64,000 bases of DNA from Polychytrium aggregatum (lineage: Eukaryota; Chytridiomycota; Chytridiomycetes; Polychytriales). Within the stretch, counting starts at the first letter, position 1. Every line of letters begins with the position of its first letter. Under the pieces are notes generated by a model that saw only the letters and a list, made by a program, of their open reading frames with translations, was not told the origin of the DNA and did no database searches. The position numbers were made by a program, and so were the translations under genes. The stretch lies in NCBI RefSeq assembly GCF_025602895.1, contig NW_026516209.1, forward strand, positions 434,001 through 498,000. Reading direction: 5' to 3'. Below, in pieces: positions 36,501-48,200 of the stretch.

Positions 36501-39500
36501 TGCACGAAGAGGGCCACAAAGCACGTGGACGACTCGGATTTGACGCGGAGCTCGTCTGCCTCATTGGCTGTTTGCTTCTTGGTGGTTTTGGTACGAATGA
36601 GCGGGTCAGTCGAGTCGACGCTCATTGCAGTGGTGGCACGCTCGCTGATCAGAGCAGCAAGTGCGCGGATGGTGCGATGCTCGAACAGGGTCATCGCAGG
36701 GAGACTGATATCGTATTCTTTGCTGTGTAGAAGGAAGGAAAAGGCGGCTCGTTGTCAGTGCGACTGTCGATGGGTGCGTCGTACACGACCATGTGCTGAT
36801 GGGATAGATTGCAAGGGAGCGAGATGATTTCCAATACCAATACGGTGCCAGGGCATACAAAACAAAAGGGCGGCCTATCTGCTGCTCAGGTGCATGTCAA
36901 GCCTACCGAATGAGACCGACAACGCGCCCGGCCTTGAGGGAGCCGCCGCCGAGCTCGAAAAAGTCGGCGTCCAAGGTGTTGATCTTTTCGAGCTCCAGAA
37001 CGGTCAGGAAGATGTTGTACACTGAGCGCTCCTCCGGGGTAGCCATCTCCATATCCACGCCTTGCTTGTCGAGCTCGGCGTGGAGGGCGTCGACATCAAC
37101 GGTCTTGCCGTCGGCCATCTTCTTAAGCTTGGGCAAGTGGATGATCTGCTTGGGGACGTCATAGTCATGGATACATCCAAAGAGGTGCTCCTTGATCTCC
37201 TCGGAGGAAAGAGGGGACTTGGAGGTGTCCTGGCACACAAACATGACCAAGTCGTCACGCGAGTTGGCAATGCAAGCAACTTCGATAACGCCGTCGACCT
37301 TGAGCAGGGTCTCGACAGCGCGATCGGACGAGCAGACGACGGGATGGGCCTCGATCGGGGTCTTGATGCCAGCGGTGCGAGGGGGACAGACAGGGGCATC
37401 GTAGAGGCGCTGCTTGGGTCCCATCTTGTCGTTGATCTCGGCGATTCCGAAACGGTTTGCCAGGTTGATGCGGAGGGGCTTGTTGTTCTGGTTCTTTGGG
37501 AGCTCGTTCATGTAAACAATCAGCTGAGGCCACTTGGAGGGATGCAGGGTCTTGGACACAAAGCTGGCGCAGATGTGCAGGGTCAGGGTCAGTACAGCCC
37601 CGTTCAGTACAGCTCCGTTCCGGCGGGAGCGATGCGCGAGCAGTCGAGAATTCAGTGCTGTGCCAGAGCGAGGACACTAAGCGGCGACTTACTTTTGGAG
37701 CTGGGGGAGATCCACGCGGCACTCGGGATCGGTCGAGACAATAACCACGCCAATGGTTTCCTGGAGAACATCGTGCGGGACCGAGAAGGCGATGGTCTCG
37801 AGCACCTTTTCGTGCTTGATCACAGCGTCCTCGACCTCGACGGGCGAGATGATTTCACCGCCACGGTTGATGACTTCCTTGGAGCGGCCGGTGACGTAGA
37901 GATAGCCGTCTTCGTCGAGGTAGCCCATATCGCCGGTATTGAAGAAACCGTCGGCAGTGAAGGAGCTGGCATTGGCATTGGCATCGTTCTCATATCCCTG
38001 GAAGACGGGCGGGCCGCGGACCATGATGTGACCGATGGCTTTGGGAGGCAGCTTGTTGTGGCTGTCGTCCATGATGGCGATCTCGGGGCCAACAGAGACG
38101 CCGGAAGTGCCGGGGCGCTCAAGGGCATAGCCCTGTGGCGGGGTAGCAATGGGCATGCACTCGGTCATGCCATACGACGGCAGAACGGTAGCGCCAACAA
38201 AGAACTCGCGAAGCTCAACCGCCAGGGACGGGAGCAGTCCGCCACCGGCATTGGCGATCATACGGATGCCGACGGGATAGTCGATACCCCGCGAGCGGCC
38301 TTCCTGAAGAATTGCGTGGTGCATGGTTGGGACGGCGTAGTACCAGGTCGGCTTGCAGTCGTTCTCGGGATGCTGGATGATGTCCCAGAAGACAGAGGGA
38401 TCAAAGCCCTTGGTCAGGATGACTGAACCACCGCTGAAGACAGGAGCCAGAAGGTTGCGCAGGATACCGCCAACGTGGTACAGCGGCATCATGTTCAGGT
38501 TGACGTCGGATTCCTGATAAGGCAAGAATCGAGATGGGATGGGATGAGATGAGATGAGCTGCGAGGGCCAGGGCAGGTGGACACGGTGGGCTTCCACAAG
38601 CAAGAGGAGCCTGACAGAGACTTAGTCAGCCGCACGACGCTTACCACCAGTGCCCACGACTGAGCGACACACAGAGCGCCGATGATGAGGGTCTCGAGCG
38701 TATATGGGACGGTCTTTTTGTTGCCGCTGGTTCCGGAGGTGGCGAGGACCATGCCGTAGTCGCCCATTTGGTTGAGGGCCTGGCGGCGGTGCCAGGACAT
38801 GGACACACGGCTCGAGGCACGGAGAGCAGACTTGCGCTTGTTTGCATTTGAGGTTGCGAGAGAGCCGCCCTGCACAGACCAGGATCAGCCAGAGGCGATG
38901 AGAATAGCAGCCGCGAGGGATACACGCAAGGGAGGGGGCACAGAAGGCCGTTGTGGATGACAGAACGCCAAAGCCGCCTGGACAAGGTGAGCAGGAATAC
39001 GCTGCCGAAATACAACGAGCCGGGGGTGCGATGCATACCTGCGATGCGCCATCGGATCCATAGGCTTGGAGATCAAAGAGGCCACACGTTTTGCTGTTGG
39101 GCGTCAGGACGACGACGTTGATGCCATGCCACTCGAGCGAGTTGACAAAGCCAGTCTGTAAAGCGGTGGCAAGAGTACAACGGTCAACGGAGGTGGAAAC
39201 GCGCGCAGCCGAGAGCAGGAAGGTGGCGAGGACAGGTCCCGCGCCTTGTGCGGCCAACAGCAAACTTCCCCCCCCACCACTCCCAGGCATTAAAATCACC
39301 CGCCCGTCCTTCGCAGCTCTGTCGAGGCACACCTCGACAGGAGCGGGTCCCCGCAAAGCAGATAACCCGCACACCAGACGGAGAGGAGTCCCGAGGAAAA
39401 GGAGAGGGTGAAAGGCCAGCCAATAAAATCGCCACAAGCCAGGAGCTGATTGGAACAACGATAGCAGCGTGGGAGGCGGTGGCGATAGCAGGATTCATGG

Positions 39501-40376
39501 AACAGAGCGAACGGAGAGCGGCGGGAGGGCCCAGACACCCAACGCGGTGCAGCAGCAACTACAGCTTACGTTAACTCGGGTCTCGGGCATGATGACTGAT
39601 TTGGCACCGAGGCGGGAGAGCTCGGTGCAGATTTCGTCATCCGTCATGTGGTAGTTGATCGGGACCGAGGTGCAGTAGGCCATGACCGTGACCAGGCAAA
39701 CACCGAGCTCGGGCCCATCAGGCAGAACAATGCCAACCCGGGTATTGGGCGACCAGCCAAAGGACGAGAAGTCCACAAACTCGACAAAGCTTCGCAGGAC
39801 CGAGTGGCTCAGCGACTCGCGTTCCGAGTCGGTCGAGACAATCACAGGCTTCGGCAGGTCCAGCAGTAGGTCCAGCATGCTGCGGACGTCGTGCAAAGTG
39901 CTCTGGACCTTGATGCCGAGACAGGCATTTTCGTCCAGGAAGGGCGGCAGTTCGCGCGGATTGAAGGTGGAGATGCGCCTGCTCCTGCGCGAGCCCGGCT
40001 GGAAGACGGACTGCCGCTTGTTGCCAAAGTCTTGAGCAAAGATGGACTGCCGCTTGCTGCCGTAGTCCTGGCCGAAGATGGACTGTCGCCTGTTGCCGTA
40101 GTCCTGGCCAAACATGGATTGGCGCCGGCCGCCATTGTCGGGACCGAAGATGGACCGCCGTTTGTTGCCCGAGGGCTGGGGCTTGAGGGGAGGCGGGATA
40201 TGGCGGGTGGAGATTTGGTCCATCTCGTTTTCGAGGGACGCAGACCAGCGATCGGTGTCGGCGGGATTTTCGATGACGACATCGTTCAGGGTGATGCGGG
40301 GTTGAGATGGCCGGCTTCCGGCACGCGGCGTTGGGTTCGAGGACGCCATTCTTGGGTCTGAACGACCTCGAGACAT
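33528..40376 (-). CDS. NRPS-like membrane enzyme: adenylation, carrier, TM and tandem hexapeptide-repeat domains
   Basis: About eight minus-strand exons encode roughly 1,800 residues. (1) Basic N terminus with five tandem 12-residue units of type KRQSIFGQDYGN (residues about 71-125). (2) Adenylation domain: LATSGTSGNKKTV (phosphate loop), PLYHVGGI, SYGMTE, NTGDMGYLDEDGYLYVTGRSK, and a KKMADGKTV lysine near its end. (3) Carrier domain DADFFELGGGSLKAG, with Ser for phosphopantetheine. (4) Several membrane helices mixed with hexapeptide (left-handed beta-helix) segments, such as LMGAKVGKDVALDTSTNIG, LGAKIGKRIYWPG and LGCRIGKRVCLYP, at least three in tandem. (5) A Ser/Arg-rich tail ending DPNIPL. 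No condensation or thioesterase domain is seen. The layout resembles bacterial poly-epsilon-lysine synthetase and the related fungal NRPS-like enzymes, so an amino or acyl acid may be activated, held on the carrier and transferred or polymerised at a membrane. Substrate is not inferable. First exon 40376-39570, last 35621-33528. Confidence 0.85.
39992..40166 (-). repeat. In-frame 36-nt coding repeat (five SIFGQDYG-type units)
   Basis: Five degenerate 36-nt units in exon 1 of the NRPS-like gene each encode [KR]RQS[IMV]F followed by GQDYG or a variant. Every unit has Arg-Arg/Lys-Arg two or three residues before a Ser, like a basophilic kinase site. Confidence 0.85.
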
Positions 40377-42713
40377 CCGGGGGATGAGAGAGGTGCTTTG
40401 CGGGGCACGATCAGAGCGGGATCGGCAAGAGAGATATCCGGTACCGGCAGAGTCCGAGCGGCACTGGACGACACTCGAGAGGGAGAGGCGTGGAGGGAAA
40501 GACGAGCAGCGTTGGTGGGAAGGCGAGCCGATCGGCGATGGCAGGATTTCGACCGAGGCGGGAGACAGGCCGCGAATTTATAAAGCGGCAGTGGTTGTGT
40601 CTGGGCAGCGGCCCTTGTGGGTGGACACGGCTTGTTTGCGGGCACTGGAGTAACAATGATGGGCTGGCTGTACGCTGCGGTGAAGGGCGTGTGGCTGGGT
40701 CTGCTTGAGCCAACTGTGCAGAGTGCACGGGTTTGTGCTTGCCAGCAGGCGCCATCGCAGCCGGATACAGCTCGCCAACAGCCCGACAGCTCCACTGGTA
40801 CTCTCGAGAAGTGGCACTCCAATGCCGCAAATCACAGCCAAATGAGGCCGCCAGAAGCGAGGCTGCCAGAATAGTCGATTCCTCCACCGCTGTTGTCCCT
40901 CGGACAGGGACCTGCCTCGGGCTGTTGCTGCACCGATGTGTGCGCAGCAACAGCAACAGCGCTATTCTTGAGGCATCGTCTGCTTAACAGTGGCCTCCCT
41001 TGTCTATGGAGCCGGTGGCGAGGCCGCCAGCGAGCCAGCCGTGGCAGTGGGAGACATCCGCGGCCTTGGGGACCACAGCCGCCCAATCAGCGCTGGCCCG
41101 GGAACCTTGCACAGGGCCGCACCCACATCGCCGACAGAAACAGAGAGAAAAAAAGGTTTTTGCGCAAATGTAATGGCGAGTGCGAGCAGCGAGCGCGTCT
41201 GTGGAAGGGCGCCGGCGTCGAGAATCGCCAGTGAGCGGCTGCCACAGAGAGGGGGGGCCAGCGCCGCGGGTCCGAATCGACGGGCCGATTTGGGAGTCCG
41301 GCGAGGCCCAGACTGGCGACTGGTTCTTCTGGGTCATGCGGGCGTCAGAGTGCGTCGCAACGGCCGCAGCAGGCCGCTCTCGCAGCGGCAAACTCGCATG
41401 GCCCAGCCGGGCGGCGAGAGGGCCGTCGGCACAGGGGCTGTCTCGGCCAGCAGGGCCGGCCCTGCCTCCAAACAGAGCCACAAAGGAAAAAAACGCTGGC
41501 GAGGCCAAGGGCAGTGGTATCGCCCACAAACAAGAGGCGCACTGGCAGCAGCCGATCGAGCAGGCGAGAGCGCCAGCACGCTCTGTGGATGGACGGCGGC
41601 GCGCTGGTCCCGAGTCGGACGGTCCGGACTCTTTGGCGTCGAGGGGACGCGATCCACAGGGCAGGGGCCAAGCGTTTTTTTCCTCCACCGGCGCTGTGCC
41701 CCGCCTTGACACACAGCGGGTGATCTGCGACGGGTGTATTCCAGGCCAAGGCACCCTGGATGCCGTCCGTTGGCGACCGAGTGGTTCCTGGGTCTGGACA
41801 TTTGGCCGGGCGTGGAGCCGGTCTGTCCGTCTGTCCAGTGTGGTTGCGGGGTGGATTCGTCCAACCACCACGGGAAGCGCCATGAGGGATGGTGATCGAG
41901 GACTGCAACTCGACGACGAGTCACGGCAGTGGCGGCCGCAAAGCCACCCAGCCGAGCATGGGGAATCGACCTCCACGAGAGAGCATGCTGCAAGCACATT
42001 GTAGGCATGGTGTATTCAGGGCTTCGAAATCAGATGGGAGCTGCGACCTCAACATCATTAGGTAGTATGTACAAGTAGAAGCAATCCTGTCCTGGGGGGG
42101 GGTGCAAACAGCCTCGGCGCGAGCTGGCGAGGGCGCATTGGAGACACGGATCAGAGCCATAGGAGGTTGCCCCTCCTCTTTTCCCCTCTCTAGCCTTTCG
42201 GCGATGGCCAGTCAGGCGGAGGTCGAGTGGTCGCTGCCGTGAGAACATGGCAGCAAGAGTTGGAGAATGAAAGAAAGAAATAAAGAGAGAGAGAGAGAGG
42301 GAGAGGGAGAGAGCGAGGGAGAGAAAGAGAAAGAAAATACTGGATAGAGGGTGGGTGTGATGTTCATGACATGGCCGTGCTCATGCGATGGATGTGGATG
42401 GATGTGGTGCGATGGCACCAATTCGTGTGAGTGGTGATGGTTGAGAGACAGCAACAGCTGAGGGCCGCATGTCATCGCTGCGGCTGTAGTGCAGAGAGTG
42501 GCTGGGAAACGGACGTTGCTGCTAACGTCCCGAATCGCCTGCCGTGTCGTTGGGTGCAGCAATGCAAGTCAGGGCCGGAGGAGACTGGATCCCAATCGAT
42601 CCAGATATGACAGACACACGACGCCATTAATCGATCAAAGGGCGAGTCTGTGCATGCCCTGGGGGGTTGGGAAGCCCCCAAGGAATCAGCAAATGCCCAT
42701 GAGGGCATGCCAT
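40377..42713. other. Long intergenic region without a supported gene
   Basis: It lies between the 5' end of the NRPS-like gene and the 3' end of the proline-rich gene, both on the minus strand. Frames of more than 200 codons overlap on both strands at 40,990-42,008, but none shows a domain, and composition (Arg, Pro, Ala, Gly) is that of chance ORFs in GC-rich DNA. A purine (GA) run lies at about 42,266-42,335. Confidence 0.55.
42266..42335. repeat. GA-rich simple repeat
   Basis: Runs of GAAA and GAGAGA on the plus strand, downstream of the proline-rich gene. Confidence 0.8.
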
Positions 42714-44273
42714 TCACGGATCCGGCAGTCGGGTCTTCTTGTTGGCTACGGCGCAGGCGGTTGCCGGGTCGACGAGGTGTCGCCTCTTGACGCCAGAGTG
42801 CATCTCCACGGGGCTTGCCGATGTGGTCTCCGAGGGGCAATGGAACAGCTGCAGTGCCGACGGCGATGATAACAGCGATGGCGGCGATGGCAGCGATGGC
42901 ACGGGTCCGGTGTGAGCGATGGCACAGGCGGTAGATACAGACGCATCCGCCGTCGGTGGAGAGCCGTTAGGACTTGACGAGACCTCCGACTGCGTGATCT
43001 CGGGCGAAATCGGCGTTGGAGGGCGGTAGCCCGTCTTGTCCGCGTGCTTGCCATCGCCCTTCTCGTTGATTCGGTCGTCGCCGCTGTCGTCAACCTTGGA
43101 TGCTGCTAGGATCTCGTCGTCAGGAACAGTGCTTTCGCTTGGAACCGGGGGCTGGGCGACCGGCTCGTGCTGCATGGGCTCCGGGATGAGCGCTCCATAC
43201 GCTTGAGGCGGATACGGTTCCGGGATCGGCTGGGCAAGCGTGGGGACGCCATACGAAAGACCCAGGTCGGCTTGGGCCGGAGCAGGGACGCCTGTGGGGT
43301 GGAAATAGCCAACGGGCCCGCTGAGCACGTACGTGCCGGCCGGATACTGTGGCGAGATCGACATGGCCGGCATAAACGAGGCATCGTAGCCTGTCGACAC
43401 GACTGGCTGGAAGCCGTACGACAGATAGTACATGGCCGGCGACTGCAAAAGGGGATCGGAGGGCATGATGGCGACATCACCCATATGCCTGGGACTGTTG
43501 AAAGCGGGGTAGGCGGGGTAGCCGAGATACGGGGAAGACGGTGGGGTGCCAGCGAAAGCCACAGCGGGGTCCGAGGCGTAGTAGACACAGGATCCAGAGG
43601 CATCCATGACGGGAGGCAGCGACGGTGGAATCGGAGCGACGGTGACGGGAGGGCAGGGCTCGAGATATGCGGAATGAAGCGGGTATCCCGCCGGCGAAAG
43701 GGCATCGGGAGAGAACAGCAACGGGCTCAAGGGAGCCATGAACTGGGGCGGCGACGGCGACGGGGCTGAATAGGCTACGGACTGGGGATGGAGGCCAGAA
43801 GGGACTGCTGGGCCTTCGAAGCGATTGCTGGGCAAGGCTCCAAGCTGGGGCGAAACAGGCAGGGCAGCAGAGAGCGGGTTGATGGGGTGGACGGGAGGGC
43901 TGGCGATCGGCTGGGCAAACGGCGAGGCAACGGCATCAACAGGCAGCGGGGCAGGCGAAGGCGGAGCAGCAGCAAGCGACGACACATTGGGCTGGTAGCT
44001 GGATACGGCTGGGGAGTAGGACATGGACGTCTGTGGGAGCACGGGAGCATTGAGCAACGCCGACGTCTGTTCCCAGTGGAGCCTGAGGCAGGTATCTCGA
44101 GCCACGGCGGCGACCTTGAGGTGCTGGTACTTGCGATCGACGGGAAAGGACTTTCGACTCCGGCAGACCTGGTGGTATTCCAGTTCGGCGATCTTGTTGA
44201 TGGCCATCTGCTGGATCTTCTGGCACAGAGACCACTGGTAGCCGGACGAAATCTGTTTTGTGTTGCTCAACAT
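42714..44273 (-). CDS. Proline-rich protein of unknown function, single exon
   Basis: A 519-residue frame without introns, from ATG at 44273 to the stop at 42714. The first ~75 residues look folded and helical (SGYQWSLCQKIQQMAINKIAEL, then RKSFPVDRKYQHLKVAAVARD) and may be a short interaction domain. The remaining ~440 residues are low complexity, rich in Pro, Ser, Ala and Tyr, with no repeats long enough to name. The C terminus has a small basic patch (KRRHLVDPATACAVANKKTR). Codon choice and the conserved-looking N terminus favour a real gene over a shadow; the opposite strand also has an open frame but no coherent start. I do not recognise the family; a transcriptional regulator is possible but not shown. 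Confidence 0.65.
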   Translation of the reverse strand: MLSNTKQISSGYQWSLCQKIQQMAINKIAELEYHQVCRSRKSFPVDRKYQHLKVAAVARDTCLRLHWEQTSALLNAPVLPQTSMSYSPAVSSYQPNVSSLAAAPPSPAPLPVDAVASPFAQPIASPPVHPINPLSAALPVSPQLGALPSNRFEGPAVPSGLHPQSVAYSAPSPSPPQFMAPLSPLLFSPDALSPAGYPLHSAYLEPCPPVTVAPIPPSLPPVMDASGSCVYYASDPAVAFAGTPPSSPYLGYPAYPAFNSPRHMGDVAIMPSDPLLQSPAMYYLSYGFQPVVSTGYDASFMPAMSISPQYPAGTYVLSGPVGYFHPTGVPAPAQADLGLSYGVPTLAQPIPEPYPPQAYGALIPEPMQHEPVAQPPVPSESTVPDDEILAASKVDDSGDDRINEKGDGKHADKTGYRPPTPISPEITQSEVSSSPNGSPPTADASVSTACAIAHTGPVPSLPSPPSLLSSPSALQLFHCPSETTSASPVEMHSGVKRRHLVDPATACAVANKKTRLPDP

Positions 44274-44744
44274 GGGCGGCGTGGATTACGGGGGGGGGAA
44301 GAGAAGACAGCAAGAAGATGTGTAGAGACAGAGGGTGGGGCGATGCAAGTGAACGAGACAGGTATAGGACTACGGGGCTCTACGGTAGGGCAGGAGCGAT
44401 AAATAGCAATGGCACAGGATCTGACCAGGGGTGGCGGTCAATGCAGGGGAAGGAGGGGGGAGGGCGGAGAGAGTGGGAGAGCGTGCAGACGAATTCAACC
44501 GTGCAAGGCAGCGTGCAGACAGGCAGCGTGCGGGGAGGGAGTGCCAGCGGAAGGGGAGGAATGCCGCTGCAAGACAGTGCCGATGTCGCTGCAAGAGGGG
44601 AGGGGAAAAGGCAGCCTGCGGGGGGGGGAGACGCAAGCACAGTCCAAGGAGTTGCAGAAGGCGCTGCGACGGAGAGACCAAGGCAGGCAGTGCAGAGGAG
44701 CCCCGTTGGATGGATCGGCCCACAACAGGCCGGGAAGAGGGGGC

Positions 44745-44797
44745 TTTGGGCTTTGGGCTTTGGGCTTTGGGCTTTGGGCAGAGGGCTTTGGGCAGAG
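44745..44797. repeat. Tandem TTTGGGC heptamer repeat
   Basis: Five perfect TTTGGGC units are followed by two units interrupted by AGAGGGC. Intergenic. Confidence 0.9.
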
Positions 44798-44945
44798 GGG
44801 TGGGCGGCAGCGCCTTTTGCGCGGGGTGTATGCGCCCGGCTCGAATGCGGCGCGGCCGGTTCGAACGCATCACATGGCCTGCCGCATGTGACCGCACCGG
44901 CATGGCGCATGCGGTCATGTGACCGCGTCCTGGCCATGGCCATGG

Positions 44946-45012
44946 CGATCGACCAACCCATTGATCGACCCATTGATCGACCCATTGATCGACCCATTGA
45001 TCGACCCATCGA
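44946..45012. repeat. Tandem 12-nt repeat
   Basis: About five copies of GATCGACCCATT lie head to tail, about 250 nt upstream of the giant gene's start codon. Confidence 0.95.
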
Positions 45013-45257
45013 TCCGCCTCCACGCAACCATCGTCCATCGGCCATTGGCCAGTGGCAGCATCGCTGTGCCTGCGCGGGCTCCAGTCGTCCCGTGATTTGG
45101 CGCCGGGATTTCCGTCTGGTCGCCATGCTTCTCCCAGAGCGCGCGCCTTCACTCGCTGCCCTGACTTGTCCTCTCTCGCGCACACCCCGCCTCAAATCAC
45201 ATTCCTCCAGTTGCACTCCATCGCACGCCGTCCATCCACTGATCCGCCGGCGTCGAG

Positions 45258-48200
45258 ATGGAATCGCTCAAGCCCCACCAAATCGCGTTTACGCTCTCCG
45301 GCACCGAACGCCCCTTGGTTGGCGAGTGGATCAAGGTCGTCAAGGACTTTTTTGCGACTACCGCCGCGCAGGTTGCTGATCCGCTCGTCTTCTTCTCCCA
45401 AAACTCCTTCACCAACGCGTCGGCAAGCAACCCATGGGCTGTGCAAGTGTCCGCTCCAACAACTCCAGACAATCGCTCCGGGGGCACAACCAACTTTCTC
45501 TCGGAGCTGGAGCCTGCATCGGGACTATCTCTGGTCGAGATCCTCGAGTCGACTACTGTCCACTGCACCGTCCAGCTCATCGCCGTCCTCGGTCACCACA
45601 TCGAGGCGGTCCGCCTTGGGGCGCTGCAGCTCCTCCTCCAGCTCGCCACCATCTTTGACAAGAAGGTTGTTGACTCAAAGAAAAAGATGGATCGGATTAC
45701 GCTCTCCCTTCAAACAGACGACAAAGGTGCGTACAGCCACCCTCTCTGCCGCGGTACTTGGCTCGACAAGCTCATCGTATCCGCGGCATTCATGTTCCCG
45801 ACTACCTCCTCCACACTTGAATCTGTCCAGGGTATCATGTGCCCGTCCACGAGTTCTTCCACTACATCGGACCGGCGCTCTCCAACATGACCATTGCTCT
45901 CGTTGCGTGTCTCGAAATGTTCTACACCTGTCCGGACTGGACCGTGCGCGGCATCTGCATAACCGCCCTTGGCCGCATCGTCTACGAGAACGAAAAGATC
46001 TTTGTCGAGGAAGATCACCATATCCTTTGATAGACACTGTTTGGGTGACTGTCGAGTCGCTTATGCTTTTGCGTGCCGCATGCACATGACACTGCTGTCG
46101 CTATCCTTGACTCGGGCCCTGTCCTGCAACGGCACTGGCTCTTGCTCTCCACTAGCGGCCGTGTGGAACCTCGTGTTTGCTCTCAATCTGATCCCGCAGA
46201 TTTCAAAAATCTTTCCTGACCGCATCGTCATCATCAAGGCAAGAACTCGTGGAGGCGCTTTATCAGCGCGACAGGGTTGCATGCGGATGCCGTCGTCTGG
46301 AGCGAGCGAGCTGGGGATATGTTGCTCATGTCCACTACTGCTACGCCGCTCGATACACAGGCTCTCGGATTACTGTCGCCTCTGTACGTCAATGCCGATA
46401 CAGCTTTGGCGTATCGCATCGTCGAGGCCCTGATGAAGATCAAAACAAAGGTAGTCGTGTCGATCAAGTCCATGTCGACTCTCGCTACAGCCAAGCTTGT
46501 TGCTCTGCCCCCGTTCGCACTCTTCCGTGCCCATTCTTGGTCAGCGTCAGCACAACAATTGACTTTGCTGCGCTGTTTGCAGACGCTGATGGAGGTCGAC
46601 GCCATCAAGGTATCGCTCAAACGTGTCTTTGAAAAGCTTGGCGAACACACCCAGACCAAGGTTGAAGATGCACCAAAGTTTGGGAAATATGGTGCGTTGT
46701 CGAAGCACATCTCCGTAAATTCTGTGTACATCGTGATGCTCGCGCAACGGCCATCGCCGTGGCTTGAGACTCGCGATGGCTGACTATACACCGGCTGAGT
46801 CGCCCACAGGCTATGGCTACGGCTTCTTTGTCAACCTCTTGACCCCGCACGACGAAAACGCCTACGACATCCTCGCTTGGGCTCTGGAGACCTTCACACT
46901 GGCGTCGCTTCCCCCTCCAGGAGGCGTCACCACCGCCAAGACAAAGAAGCCACTGCTCCCCATAACAGAGTTCAAGCCTCTGACCGAGTTCATCAACAGC
47001 CTCTCACATCACTCTCGTGCGACACCGCCACTCATCCGCTATGGCGCCTGCATCTGTTTGCACAGCGCTCTCACCATGTGCCCCACTCTGCTGAACGACA
47101 ACAAGCACCTCTACATGTGGATCATCTCGGGTGCGATGGACACGGACTATCTTTCGGCCTTTCTGTATCTCTCGATGCTCGAAAAACTCATGACGGTGAT
47201 GGAGGTCGCCAATCCCGGCACCCCTCGGCCCTTGACAGCAGCCACCCAGAGCAGCGGCTCTCGACCATTGACGGCCCGCTCACCTGTGCCTGGCGGCAGC
47301 GCCGTCCAGTCCAACGTAAACATCAACATCAACGACAGCCATGTCTCTCTGCCCGTCTCGTCAATTGCAACCGCAAAGGAAACTGTCCGGCAGATGATCA
47401 TCTCGATGCGCAACTGGGACGAGCGGTTCGAAAACTACGACGAGCTCTTCCAGATCGAGTCTGTTCCAACTTCGCGCATCGGCGTTATGATCTCGGATAT
47501 CCTCGATCTCGTGGTCAAGATGTCGCCCACACCGCTGGCCCCGAAGCTTCTCCACAAGATGGTGAACTCGCTCGAGTATCTGTCCAAGCCCCTGAAGCTC
47601 AAACAGCTTGAGCTTATTCGCCTTTGGGGCAGTCGCTCGGAAGAGGTAGGGTACAGCATCCGTGCCCGTTATTCAATCCAATGCACAGACTCCTCGTTCT
47701 CGTATCTCACCGCGCACTTATGAGCTCGTCAGTAGATAGAACTGTCCGCTCTGCCTCGTATCGCTCTCTATATCACCTGCGGGATGAGTACTCCACCGGC
47801 GCCGGAACGTGCCCTGTGTCCTGTTCTCACCAAGCATCGCACATCCTTCCCCACGCAAACAGTTCGATCCATATTTGATACAAACCGTGATTCCGCTCCT
47901 GAGCGAGCCTGATGAAGATATCCAAATATCGATCCTCAAAGTGCTACAAGCCTTGATCCCCGGCTTTGACAGCGCCGCTCCATCGGAACTGGCGTTCACG
48001 TGGTCGTATCTGGTGGTTCTCATGGATCCAACCGTTCAGCCGGTAAGCCCATTGCATGATCTCTGTTGTCGTGCCAGAATGTCGGGACCTCACGGCCCAA
48101 GTTTCTGGAGAGCTCTGCACTGTACTTGCAACAGGATACCCGGTTAATGCAGTCGGACACTCTCCCACTCCCAAACACCGAGCAGTCCCTGCTTCGAGCC

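Larger units (their letters stand above)
44274..45257. other. Divergent promoter region with two repeat arrays
   Basis: It separates the proline-rich gene (-) from the giant helical-repeat gene (+). It holds a TTTGGGC heptamer array (44745-44797) and a 12-nt array (44946-45012). Overlapping frames on both strands across this region have no domains. Confidence 0.6.

Noticed and set aside
37062-38426. 454-codon plus-strand ORF
   Set aside because: It is antisense to the adenylation domain exons, which carry clear motifs on the minus strand.
40984-42008. 337-codon minus ORF and 274-codon plus ORF in the same place
   Set aside because: They overlap each other almost completely, and neither has a recognisable motif, intron signal or sensible start context.
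44860-44880. GGTTCGAA motif as a tRNA T-loop
   Set aside because: No acceptor stem, D-arm or anticodon arm can be paired around it.
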